Assembly (NCBI GenBank): GCA_949130495.1 | Contig: OX422211.1 | Location: 635,347,217-635,411,216 of the forward strand | From: Sambucus nigra | Taxonomy: Eukaryota > Streptophyta > Magnoliopsida > Dipsacales > Adoxaceae | Direction of reading: 5' to 3' | DNA length: 64,000 nucleotides | Part shown: piece by piece, positions 33,946-45,769 of the stretch | Layout: the number at the start of each line of letters is the position of its first letter | Position numbering within the stretch: position 1 is the first letter of the stretch | Translations under genes and position numbers: made by a program | The notes under the pieces: model-generated | Databases searched by the model: none | What the model was told of the DNA's origin: nothing | The model's input: only the letters and a program-made list of their open reading frames with translations

Positions 33946-35072
33946 GATGGCAGAATACGCCCAGAAAATTCCCAACTCGTTTTTCTTCATTTTTCTCTTC
34001 TCTAAATTCATCCTAAGGTCATCCCAATAATATTTTATTGTTCTTAAACTACTCTAAGTCCTCTTAGGTCGCTTGTTAACATATTTTTGGGGTCAAATCC
34101 TCCTAATCAACATGCAATTTACTGTAATTCCCAAAATTTACCCCAAACCCTATGAACATGAACCCAAAATTTTATTGTGCCTAATTACCCATCATAAATC
34201 CATTTTTAAATCGTCAAAGTTAAGTTTTTGGATACCAAATTCGTCCATAGTCATTCTACATGCAATTCCTAACCCAACTTTAGAGTTTCTATAACAATTT
34301 CATTAAGTTTTCCTTAAAACTTTCAAGGCAAAAACAGTTCTACACTAAACATGGATAAAATATTCAATGAACTTAATAATATCAAATCACTTGCCTTAGA
34401 TTTGTTCTTCAGATTTGTTGCCGGTGTTTCAAGGTTGATTCTTCCCACTTTTTGGTCACAATCTCTTCCAAAATGATGGTGGGGAGATGGTTTTGTTTGG
34501 AAATCTTTTTCCCTCTTTCTAACTTCTCTAAAAAACTTCCGTAGCCCACTCTCTCACTTTTTGGCTGATAATGGCCTTAGTGGCTCTTTTAATAATATCT
34601 AAATTACCTCTAAAATTCGTGGGTTTTCATCCCCTAATTTTTAAAATTACCAAAATACCCTTCTAGGTTGTCGGTTTGGCATAAAAGTGTCCGGGGACCC
34701 AAACTAAACTCCCGGCTAGTGTTTTTTGACTATTTCGACCCTTCTGGACACGTTGGTGCACTTAAAATGACCATTTGGTTGATAAAAATATAATTTACTT
34801 TTTAATTTAAATAAATTTATTCCTGACGCGACTGACACGCGCGTTCCAACTAAATTTCCCAAATTGTCGTATTCTGCCTCTTGACAATTTAAATATTTTT
34901 AATACTCATATATTACCATATATACTAAGAAATATTCAATTTTAACATCATAATCAAATACTAACTCACATCTCCCTAGTATTTATATCAGGATTAATTC
35001 CCAATTAATTCTCATTTAATTCAATTAATCCCTTAAATAAAAATCAATAAAATTACGGGGTGTTATAGGGTG

Positions 35073-36286
35073 GTTTAAAACACATGTGGGTTTATTTATT
35101 ATTTGGTTTGGTTTTGTTAACAGGTAGAAAATCGTGGCTTGAAAGAAAAAGAAATGGGTTCAGGTGAAATGGGTCTTGTGGCTTGAAATGAGAGATGGGT
35201 ATCCGGTTTGGGTTTGCGGATTTTGTCAGGGTTAGGTCTGGAGATCGGTCACGAGTATGGATGCGGGGAAGGAGTTAGGTTTGGTCAGCCCACCGAAGGA
35301 GTTTTGGGGATTGTCGACGGGTTATTGGGTTTGGGGAAGGGATGGCAGGTGGTGGTGATGTTTGGTTGTGGGAGGTGAGAGAGAGAGTTGGGTTATAGAG
35401 GTTGGGTTGTTTGTTAATAGAGGATGAGAGAGAAGAAGTGTTGTTGGGGGAAAAAAGATGGGTTGGGGAATTATTGGGTATGGTGAAGGTGTAGGTTATA
35501 TGGGTGTGTGTGTGGGATTTGTGGTGTGTGTAATGTGTGGGATAAGGTGTGGGTGGGTTGGTTTAGAATTAATGTGTGTTTAATTTGTGACCCTAATAAC
35601 TATCTAACTATAAATAATAAAACTAAAAATTTAAATGCTAAAAAAATAAAAACCCAATAAAATTAAAATTAAAGCCCTAAAAATAAACTAATAAAAGTAG
35701 AAAAATAAATTCCCAAATCCTATCCTAGTAAAATAAAACTAAAAATCAAAATAAAGAACACTAAAAAAAATACAATTAATTCCTAAAAATCCTAAAAGTA
35801 TAAATTCTTAAAATAAATAAAATCTATTAAATTCCTAAAAATAAAAACTACAAATCAAATAAAAATCAAACCTATAGTCCTAAAAATTTAAAATCTAATA
35901 AAACTAAAAATAAACTACTAAAATTAAAAACTAATAAAATAAAAAAAAGTAATAGAAACTAAATCTAGAAAATTCTAAATAAATAAAAAATAAAACCTAA
36001 AAATGAAAAATGAAAAATAAAAATCTAAAAAGTCTAAAATTACAAACTAAACACACATGGGGTTCGGGGTAGGTTTAGGCTCGGTTTAGGGCCCGAGTAA
36101 GGTACGGGATTGGGGAATTAGCTTTATTTGAACTGCAAAATTGCCTCAAAATATAACTTTTGACACCGCAACTATAATCAAGCCTGCACATTAAACAATT
36201 ACACGCATAATACCCAAATTGTCGAGAATTAACAACTAAAATACGTCTATTCGGGGTATAAAATATACACTTTTGGCTGCTTATTA
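35073..36286 (-). repeat. Athila-like right (5') LTR, second part
   Basis: Continues the LTR after the solo-LTR insertion and pairs with 9926-10304 plus 21153-22004. The terminal TG has decayed to TA in the element's orientation. It is T/G-rich to about 35580, then A-rich to about 36030. No gene. Confidence 0.9.
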
Positions 36287-36291
36287 ATCAT
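36287..36291. repeat. Target-site duplication ATCAT, right copy
   Basis: Exact repeat of 8586-8590. Confidence 0.9.
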
Positions 36292-36337
36292 AACTAAACT
36301 ATGATTGCCAACTAACTAGTGATGAATTAAGTTAAGT

Positions 36338-36563
36338 GATGTTTAACTAAAGAATTTATTATACTTAATATTAAAATATTCATAGGATCATTCCCCCACA
36401 TTGGATTAATACAAAATATTTGCTTTTTGGATCAAATCAGAATCAGTTGGGATGTTTAACTAAAGAATTTATTATACTTAAGATTAAAATATTCATAGGA
36501 TCATTCCCCCACATTGGATTAATACAAAATATTTGGTTTTTGGATCAAATCAGAATTAGTTGG
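36338..36563. repeat. 113-bp tandem duplication
   Basis: The segment from GATGTTTAACTAAAGAATTT recurs 113 bp later with two or three substitutions, giving two copies (36338-36450 and 36451-36563). No coding. It belongs to the DNA that predates or flanks the Athila insertion. Confidence 0.9.
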
Positions 36564-36989
36564 GAATAATTCATTAAAACCAACAATCAAACATGATAGG
36601 TGTCAACCTAATAATGAAAAATGAGTATTTGAATAAATTATTAGAAAAAATGTGTCAATGTTGTATTAAATACTAAAATACTACCCTTACATTATAAGTG
36701 AAGTTAATAAACAAAGAAGATTTAATATCAACACTTACACCCAATGATTTGATTCACACTAAAGACTTAACAATTAAGTTCAAGCATCCATGGTGGGTTT
36801 ATGCTCCCAAACCAATGAAACTAGCTACACATGATAAAAAGTACAAATATGTTAAATAATGTTTAGCTAAAAATGTTAATCAATATTAACATTGCTCTAT
36901 ACTCTTACAATATTTAGCTCAACGAAGATAATTCACGTTAGTAAATGAAATTATTTAACATATTTAATTTCTTATCTAAGCTTTACCAT
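36564..36989. other. Unassigned AT-rich stretch
   Basis: No coding frame, transposon end or RNA gene recognised. Could be host intergenic DNA or a decayed element. Confidence 0.6.
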
Positions 36990-37432
36990 AAACCCACCTA
37001 AAAATGGTGGTACAACCTAACTCTAGGTTGATCAACCTAAAATAGGCGGTTTCACCTAGAACATACGTAAACCCATATGAAAATGGCGGTACAACCCAAC
37101 TATGGGTTAGTTAGTCCAGAATAGGCACAAACCCTCCTATTAATGAGTGGTACAACTTAAAATGAGTCGACTTTGCCTAGAATAGGCATAAACCCACCTA
37201 AAAACAATGGTACAACCCGAATCATGGTTGGTCAGCCTATAACAAGCACAAAACCATCGAAGAATGAGTGATACAACTTATAATAATTTGATTTCACTTA
37301 GAATATGCATAAACCCACCTGTAAATGGTGGTATAACCCAACTATGGGTTGTTTATCCTAAAATAAGGCACAAACCCACCTGATAATGGGTGGTACGACT
37401 TATAACAAGTCACCCTTTGCTAAAATAGTCAC
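36990..37432. repeat. 60-bp minisatellite with two hairpins per unit
   Basis: Units begin AAACCCACCT or close variants at 36990, 37069, 37129, 37190, 37250, 37311 and 37372, spacing 60-61 bp apart from the first (79). Units alternate between type A (containing AACCCAACTATGGGTT) and type B (containing GACTTATAACAAGTC or variants), giving a 120-bp higher-order period. In several units CCACC...GGTGG forms one short stem and the A or B core forms another. The array is non-coding. Confidence 0.85.
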
Positions 37433-37943
37433 AAGTATCCCAATAAGCTACCCTCCACTTAGAACAATAAGAAAAAATCATAAGATATTAATAGAAGTTG
37501 AAAAATAAAGGAAATAAAGAAAAATGGAAACTTCTTTAATTAATAACAAGAAATGGCAGAAGACCTACATAAGATTGGCCAAATGGACTGCGTAAGAAAC
37601 TTAGAAAAAACATAACAATTAGGGTGCTTAAGGTAAACTCCCCTAGATTTTGGCAAAGCCATTTCCTATATCTCATTGCTCTTTGGATAGAGATGACTCC
37701 ATTTTTGACTAATGTGCTTTTTGTCCGAATATGATAATTAAGCTTCACCATCTCTAATGACTTGTTTTTGTTCTTGTGGTGATGATCTCTGGATGTCCAC
37801 AAGGAGGCCACAAAGTGCAGAATATTGTAGATTTTCATAGAAGGTTTGATCGAGGAGAAGAAGATTCACATGATCAATGAAACACGAGATAGAACATTCA
37901 TGGAGTTTACTCGAGAAACACGAAACATTAGGATGATCATAAA
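37433..37943. other. Unassigned stretch before element C
   Basis: About 510 bases. A minus-strand open frame (37536-37838, 100 codons) does not resemble any protein family I know and may be chance. No transposon ends seen. Confidence 0.5.
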
Positions 37944-38117
37944 TGTAACACCTGAACCCACGATTTTAACCATACCCATGTAATTTGGTGACTTGGTATG
38001 ACATATTTGGGCTTTAGACTTGGTAAGATTAATCATGGTGAAATTTGGGTAATGTAGTAGCCCTAGTATGGTTAAAATGGAATTAAATGGATTAAAGTTG
38101 TTATGCGGAATTATGGT

Positions 38118-38405
38118 TGTCATTTGAACGAGTGGCCACTTTGTTCAAACAAGGAATGATATGTCATTCGAATGAGGTTCGAATGAACATCTAATGACAA
38201 GGACTTGAATGATTTCCACCATTCTATAGAATCTCATTGGAGCACTCTCATTCGAATGAGGTGCATTTTTGTTCAAATGAGGGGTAGTTGCCTATTCGAA
38301 CGACTTGGGTTTTGGCCTATTTATAGACTACGTTTGAATCTCGTTAGAATTCTCATTCGAATGAGAGGGGATCGCATTAGAATGAGGTCCAAAATCATTC
38401 AAACG
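38118..38405. promoter_or_regulatory. Palindrome cluster and TATA-like box in element C 5' LTR
   Basis: Repeats of TCATTCGAATGAG, TTTGAACGAG and TTCGAACGACTTGGG, mostly CpG-decayed forms of CTCGTTCGAACGAG, precede CTATTTATAG at 38318-38327; CTCGTTAGAATTCTCATTCG follows at 38340. The order palindromes then TATA matches that in elements A and B when each is read in its own sense. Confidence 0.6.
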
Positions 38406-40161
38406 ATTAGATTAAAATAAGAATGTCGTAATGTGGATCATCGGATTGGATGAGCTGTTGAGCTCTCAGCTGCTCAGATTAGATCTTGAGTCAAATCTTG
38501 GTTGAACGATTGGGTAAAAGTTTAAGTTTAGGGGAATTTTTGGAATTTAACCCTTAGGTTTTGAGGGGTATTTAAAGTGGGTTTTGTCTTATTTGAGCAA
38601 CCCAATCAGATTTTGCCTATCTCTCTCTATTAAGCTCTTGGATATCCTCCTTCACTAGCCACCATACACCACGCTAGCACCAACATCCTTACACCTTAAA
38701 CCACCATAGTTTAACCCCTTTCAACCACATTTAAGCCTATAAAACACATATACACCACACAGTTGGGCAAGATGGGATTTCATGGAGATGTTGTTGGGGA
38801 TTTTTGTGGAATAAGAAGGCGAATAAGTGAGCTATAAGGGGTGTTGCTTGGAGATTCGATGGAGCACACTTCTGTGGAGCTAGGCAACCTCTTTGAGGCC
38901 ACCATAAGAGATGGGAGGTTGCCATAACCAGCTTCTTCATCCTACCATTATTGTAACTTCTTTGAGGTGGGAAAATCTACTCTTTAGCTTAAGAACTATA
39001 TTTTCCATAGTATTTGTTTTCTAGTTAGAGTTTTTAAGAGTAGAATGCATATATGATTTTAGAAGGTTATATCTTACGATTTTGTGTAAAATGGTTTACA
39101 AACGATTTCAAGAGTTTTGAGTGAAATGATATATTTGAAGAAAGTTTGGTATTTAAACATCTATGGAATAAAATGTTTGAAATAACATTTATCTTGTTGA
39201 AGATATTTTATGAACAAATGTCTCAAAGTTTTCCTGTATGAAAATTGAAATTGTTATTAAGATGGACATATATTCAAGTTTTGAAAAAATAAAAATATCT
39301 TTTGGTCTTGAAAAGCATGTTTTTATAAATATTATGAATTTATTTGAATGAACAATGTGTTAGACCCATTTAATGGGATTTTTGGACTTAAAATCCCCCT
39401 GCCTATGTAAATGAACTTGTGGTAATTGTGTAATGAGCATATAGACAAGTTTGATGAAGGCTTTAAGGGGGTTTAACATGAAGCATAGAAAATAGAAATT
39501 TCAACCCTTAAAGCACATGAATAAGTGTACAAAATGTGATTAGTAGGTATTTCAAGACTACATGTGAAAATAAAGGAAATTTGGCATTTTCTTACAAAGT
39601 AGTAATCAAAATGTCAAACGGGTACCTTAGAAAAGAAAGTAATGAAATAAAGATATTTAAAATTGAAAAACCTATTATCTCAAAAGAGTTTAATGAGTGT
39701 TAACGAGTAAAAATATTTAAGAAGCTGGTGTGTATAACTTAATAATGTTTTTGTGAAATCATCATTTGTGAAAGTGGAGAAAAAGAAGAGTTTGAAATAA
39801 AAGGGGTAAAATGGCAATTTTACGTAAAGTGGAACTTTTTTATGAAATAAAAAAGTTTGGAAAGGTGTTACACAAACGATCCTAAATGAAAGTGATTTTG
39901 GGGGTAAAATAATTACAAGTGTGTTAAGGATAAAATATGGTGATTTTCAAAGTGTAACACAAGGTGGGGTGAAATACCAGAGTTTTGACTTCAGTTGGTA
40001 AAGGTGGAATAATGTGAATATTTTAAAAATGTTAAAACACATTAATATGGACTCAGATGAGGTCGGGAAAGAATTAATAAGGGCCGAGTGACCTAGGGAG
40101 AAAGACCTAAAATACTGGCCCGAGCATATGGTAGCATAGCTGACACTATAGAGCCCATTAA

Positions 40162-40166
40162 AGTAC
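40162..40166. repeat. Target-site duplication AGTAC, left copy
   Basis: Repeated exactly at 51195-51199, flanking element B. Confidence 0.92.
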
Positions 40167-41198
40167 TGTAACAACTCGCTTAATTAAATACCGGGTGATC
40201 AACCCCATATAAAAATAAAATAAAATATAAAATTGGATCATTCTTAGCATCACTGCCGAAAACATAGTCACCTAATACTTAATTAAACAGGTGTTAAAAA
40301 CATTCCAATTTTAATTTAATTAAAAATTCCACTATTAGAACATAAACCATTTAACACAATCCATGCACGCAATGAATAACAACTGAGTAATATCAAAACT
40401 GAATTAAATGCAACTGGAATAAAACTCTCCAGCTTAAACATCTTAATACAATAAACTCCAATGAAACCAAATGTATCAAAAACTGACATAATACATTAAC
40501 TGACTCGGATAGAATGGAAATACTTAAACCCTTTTAGGCGACATGCCCTAAATGAAAGATCAACTATAAAGTATGAATCAATGAAAATGAAAGAGTCTAA
40601 AGAAAGTCCAAAACTCCCTAACATCCATATCTTATAAAAAATCTTGATCCTTTATGGTTGGCGTCCCTGCGACTCGACACCTGATATAGGAGATACAAGA
40701 GAGAAGAGAATATGCAAGAAAATGGGTCAGAGCCCGATTATAAAAATAGTTTAGAAAATATCAAGTGAATAAATTCTATGATCAGCAATTATTATATACA
40801 TGTTAGATTATCGGACTCTCTCTCTTGAGATCCTCACCTCTCATCTTGAGTGCACACCTAACGTACCTCTAAGTCATACTAGTAACAGTTCCCATGCTAA
40901 CTACTTCATATCAGTTCCAAATAATCATAGCCCATATCTTTCCCCACGTATTTCTCTCGCAATGCAGGTAATACACATATATCCAATTTCTCTATATTAT
41001 GGATAAGCCATTTATCAATTCAATATATTTAAGTACTCACTTTCTTAATTCATTTAAGATTTCAGTGTCTTTCATGTCTAATTGGTTCACATAGTAGATA
41101 ATAACCCATGTATATATACATTTTCACACTATAGTATATATACACTAATATGGCGCCCCAAGGCTCAACTGCGATGCAAGGTGTAAAATATATCACAA

Positions 41199-41242
<44 letters not shown>

Positions 41243-43545
41243 TATTGAACCACGAGACTCAGCTGCGGTGTAGGCATACTCTGCTATCATGTCCGGGTAC
41301 ATCTCATCACTGTACAAAGGACTGTCGGTTTGGTATATCCCTCGAACCATAAATAGAAAAACAAAAATATTGGAGGTGAACATAGTCCAAAGCCTTTGGG
41401 ATACCACATACCTATGAACCTAAATGAGCATTCAATACCATTGTTTCCACACATGGCAATCCAACCCAAGTCTTATGTTCTGAGGCAACAAGTCAAAAAT
41501 CCCCCATAAGGTTCATTGGGATATGATTGTCCTCTACGTGCAAACCTCCCATCGAAAGCAAGCAGGATAGGTATATCATACACATAAATCAACTATTAAT
41601 TGGTATACACATCAACCTATATAAAATTCGGTACGCACTTGACCAATATCATATTAGGATTTCATCCTACCCCAAGTACCCATCGTATTTCTCGAATACC
41701 ATCCGTACTTGTTAATCACTATTATCATAGTATATTTATTATGTTGCTATCACTCATATAATGCCAAGTACTCGTATATATATCACCAATCTTACCGGTA
41801 CTTGGCCATGATGATTATTCATCTCTTAATCGTATTACAATTATGTAGATATCTCTCACATAAATTTATTCCTCAATTCCATATAATTTTCCAACATGAA
41901 CCCAAGTCTCTCACTCCTTGTTAATGTACTAAAATTATTCAAACATAATTCAAGGATTTTATTATGTGGTTATCACTCACATAATTTTCTATCGTTAATT
42001 CAATATTTAATTTCCCAACATTAACCCAGGTTTCTCACTCTTTGTTAATGTTCCAAAATCAATCAAATGTCACTGTGGGCCACATTACCAATTTCCAAAC
42101 ATTTCAGGGCTAAAAATAGGACTTTCAGAAATCTCGTTAGAAGTCCAGAATTCTCGTTCAAATGAGATGGCATCTCGTTCGAACTACATCATGTCTCGTT
42201 CAAATGAGATCAGTGTCATTCCAGTTCGTCTTCAAACTCTGTTTTCTACATTTTTCTCATGTTCTTGCACCCAAACCCTCCTGGATTATATTATACCCAA
42301 AACCCAGATATTCTAACAGTGTTCTAACATGTTCAAGGGTGATTTTCGCATAATAATAAGATCAAATCTATATGTTCATAAGGGTATTATCATCAAACCC
42401 ATTTAAATCCTTAAAATTTCAATTTATCTAAATGCTCTATTTTTATACCTCTTAAAACACTAGAATTTAGAATTATCATTACATATCTAAATCATAAAAT
42501 TTCCATATTCAACATGAGTAGGATTCATCTTCATGCAATACCTATCATCATTTCATATCTTCAATAAACATGTATATATCATCTACATGTAAAACCTTTC
42601 CATTTTCATGCTTATACCCTTTACATGTATAAACCTCCAAATGCATGAATTTTTCTATCTATTAAACTTGATTTATCAATCATTTTAATCCCAAATTCGT
42701 AAGTTCATCAATACAAAATAAAATCCTATTCTAACATGGATAATATAAGCACCAAGATAGTGCAAGCATTACACTTCCCTTATGTGTAGGTCTGAACCTT
42801 TGGAGAAGACAAGTGTTTCGCACCTCCCCTTCCTTTTTTCGACGGCAATCCGTTGGTGGTGCAAGGTGTATAGATGGTGGTTATCCCTTTAGTTTTCCCT
42901 AGGTGACTCTTCCTTTCCAAGTAACTCTTCCTCTCCTCTAGATAACCTTTCACTTTTTCTCAAAGTCTTTTCATGCTCTCTCAAAAGACCTCACTTTGTG
43001 TTTTGATGAAATTAACCTTACATACAATCTAAACTCACATATATAATAAGTCTCCAAGGTTAAATAAAAGACAAAAAACGTAGTTACTATTGATCTCCTA
43101 AGGAAAATGACTAAAATGTCCCTTCGGGGTGCCTTTTCATCTTCCAATTGACATGAGACTCAGATCAAACCCCCCAGTAGAATTTTCTGCCTATTTCGAC
43201 CCTTTCGGACTCAACCACGCACTCAAAATTATCATTTGAATGACTTAAAAATAAATCTTATTTTATTTCTCAACTCTAGTCCCGACACGACTCATAAGCG
43301 CATCCTGACTTAATTTCCATTATTGTCATTTTTGTAGCTCCCGACAATAAGTATTATATTCACATATTACTTTTACATCACTAAGTAATATTCAAAATCA
43401 TATATTACTTTAATCTTTAGTAATATCCAATTCGAATTAATCTCAATTAATTTTTCATAATTAATCCAATTAATCCCCATTGATTTGGCCCATTATCTTT
43501 TAATTTATCTCATATTAAAAGTCATTAAAATTGCGGGGTATTACA
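40167..43545 (-). repeat. Element B 3' LTR (3,379 bp)
   Basis: Aligns with 47795-51194. It contains a (TA)n run at 41199-41239 that is about half the length of its partner's, and palindrome units at about 42131-42215 beside the TATA-like CTAAAAATAGG at 42110-42120 (minus sense CCTATTTTTAG). No gene. Confidence 0.93.
42131..42215. promoter_or_regulatory. Palindrome cluster in element B 3' LTR
   Basis: CTCGTTAGAAGTCCAGAATT, then CTCGTTCAAATGAGATGG, CTCGTTCGAACTAC and CTCGTTCAAATGAGAT: decayed versions of the element A palindromes, again beside a TATA-like segment on the downstream (minus-sense) side. Confidence 0.55.
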
Positions 43546-43560
43546 TACTTCCCCCCTTAT
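43546..43560 (-). other. Polypurine tract of element B
   Basis: The minus strand reads AAGGGGGGAAGTA directly before the 3' LTR. Confidence 0.85.
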
Positions 43561-44910
43561 AACGAAATTTCATACCTAAATTTAAAAAATACGGCATACC
43601 TGGTAAAAAAAACGCCTGGTATCTATCGCGCATATCATCCTCGCGCTCCCACTGGACACGGAGCAACAAAACTACTTTTGATCTCAACCGTCTCTCGCTA
43701 TGGTCTAAGATCGCTACCAGTCTCTCCTCGTTAGAACTGTCTGGCTGCAAATCGATCTCCTCTATTGCAACATGAGTGTGAGACAACTCATCTCGGGGAT
43801 ATCGCCTCAGCGAAGAAATATGGAACACATAATGTATTCTATGTAAGTGCTCCGACAACTCCAATCTACAAGCAATCGATCAAACTCTCTAAATTATAGG
43901 AAATGGTCCTACATATCTTAGAGCCAATTTACTTTTCTTTCCAAATTTCACTATCCCTTTTATAGGAGATTCCCATAATAATATCTGGTCCCTCCACACT
44001 AAACTCTCCTAAGGACCGCTTCACATTGGTGTAGCTTGTTTGTCTGTCCAGGGCTACCCGAATATGACTACAAATCATCTAAATTCTGGAAGACGTTTCC
44101 TGAATCACCTCTGGTCCAAGTATCTTGTTATCTCCCTCATCTAACCAACATGTAGGCTAATGATAAGTCCTACTTATAATGCCTCTAATGGAACCATACC
44201 GACGGTGAACTGATAGGAGTTATTATACGTAAAATCCATAACTGGAAGAAACTGCTCCCAACCTCCCCCCAAAATCTAGGATTTTGATACGCAATATATC
44301 CTCTAACATCTGGTTAGTACGTTTAGTCTACCCAACTTTCTGCAGGTGATAGGACATACTCAATCGCACCTTAGTACACAAGGCCTATTGAAAACTCTCC
44401 CAAAATTGGGATACAAAAATCTTTTCCCGATCGTACACAAGATTAAGCGGTACCCTACGTAACCTCACTATCTCGGCTATAGAAACCTGGGTGTACTATG
44501 ATTAGCATAATCAGTCCAAAATGACAAAAAGTGAGCTACCTTGGTCAATCGATCCACAACTATCCATATGGAGTCATGAACCCGTGATGAAGTCCATGGA
44601 AATGCTCTCCCATTTCTTCATCGGGATCTCTAATGACTGAAGAAACCCTACTGGTTTCTGATGATCCACTTTCAATATCTGACAAGTGACACATTTAGAG
44701 ATGAACTTAATAATGTATCTTTTCATCCAGCTCTACTAGTCAACAATCACCTCTTGCCTATTCATCGGGCCCTAGGTCACACGTCATGCACAATCCAAAC
44801 ATTATCCCCACTTCTTCTTAAAAATCTTTATCGAAGGTGGGTCTCAAGGATCTCATCCCGATTCATAACAATATTGGGTGCCATACTGGCTCGTCTTCCC
44901 ATTTTATCTC
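43561..44910 (-). pseudogene. Integrase and chromodomain remnant of element B
   Basis: Chromodomain first in plus coordinates: LRSKVVLLLRVQWEREDDMRD, where about nine residues normally between VQW and the acidic stretch (RHHNVEESTW in element A) are missing, so the domain lacks part of its core. HLHRIHYVFHISSLRRYPRD precedes it. Farther right, TKRTNQMLEDI, NKILGPEVIQETS, ISMDFITG and KFISKCVTCQILKVDHQKP mark the integrase core and the zinc-finger cysteines. Many stops and frameshifts. Confidence 0.85.
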
Positions 44911-45730
44911 TTTAATCGTCGACTTGATATGAAATATCTGGTTGATCTTCTCGAATCAACCTATTCCTATCTGAGTGGTTCTCTCGAAGATAGATTCACT
45001 ATGTCCCTCTTAACACCAATTTCCACTTACAATGTCTCACATTAAGTGATACCAAAAGTATCGTCCCGTGCACTTTTTGCCACAATGCACACTTTTGGAT
45101 CCCTTTTGACCTATTAGGCAACAACAATCTTATTTATGCATAAGCTACTCTCAACATTCGACTGAGTAGGACTCCTCTCTATTTCCACAATAGTTGGATT
45201 TTCCTCTTCTCAAAAGATATCCTTTTTAAATGGCTTCTCATAGTATTTCAACCCATCTTTGAGGTATTACTCTTATCGCACACATAAACTTGGATTATCG
45301 TCTTTTCACACAACGTTCGATTCAGCCTACAATTCCAGCTTTGTTTATAACTTCCTCACAAGAATATATTTTGCACACTCATTCTCATGTCCTTCTATCT
45401 CAGACGATATGAAATCAAACTAACCAGGGTGCCCATACACCCTTCAATCCATGCAACGTTGCACAAACGTTGATCGACTCCACTAGCCTCAAGTTGTACA
45501 CTGAAGGGATTTTCTCCTCTTGTAAAATGAGAAACAACCAAAGTTCTAGCTATTGAACTATTGCCTAACACATCTCTCAACTCCCGACATTCGCTGGGTT
45601 TCATTCGTGGATGTCTAAAAAGTTAAATCCAAACAAGGAACCCCCCGATACAATACTAGCTAACATTTTCGGTCATCGAGATTTGTAGACTCAAGGTACA
45701 TAACTTAGACACCCAAAATTCTAATCCCTA

Positions 45731-45769
<39 letters not shown>

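Larger units (their letters stand above)
32179..35067 (-). mobile_element. Solo LTR related to element A (A')
   Basis: A 2,889-bp sequence starting TGTGACACCCCGACTAATT and ending GGGGTGTTATA, flanked by GGGTG on both sides, with no internal region. It aligns along its length with element A LTRs but with many substitutions and indels, so it is an older or sister family. A solo LTR is the normal result of recombination between the two LTRs of one insertion. A run of 23 C bases (33368-33390) and a palindrome cluster (33807-33945) lie within. No gene. Confidence 0.92.
8591..36286 (-). mobile_element. Athila-like Ty3/gypsy element with two nested insertions
   Basis: Two matching LTRs (8591-22004 and 30839-36286, each interrupted by a later insertion) bound an internal region with gag-pol on the minus strand, and a perfect ATCAT duplication flanks the whole. 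The span is 27.7 kb. Removing the inserts leaves LTRs of 2,561 and 2,554 bp and an internal region of about 8.8 kb. Gag blocks, the protease-RT linker, integrase tail, tRNA-Asp-like primer site and the TTTGGGGGTGGTG tract before the 3' LTR all fit the Athila lineage. Numerous stops make it defective. The two LTRs show clear scattered differences, so it is much older than element A inside it. Confidence 0.93.
37944..40166 (+). repeat. Element C 5' LTR, first part
   Basis: Aligns with 55040-55693 and 58500-59865. Includes palindromes at about 38120-38405 around a TATA-like CTATTTATAG (38318-38327). It is cut at 40166 by element B. Scattered differences from the second LTR indicate an old insertion. 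No gene. Confidence 0.85.

Noticed and set aside
36990..37432. CRISPR-like array
   Set aside because: The 60-bp units are repeats throughout, with no unique spacers, in plant nuclear DNA.
37536..37838. 100-codon minus-strand host gene
   Set aside because: No domain, no neighbouring exons and typical length for chance frames in this DNA.
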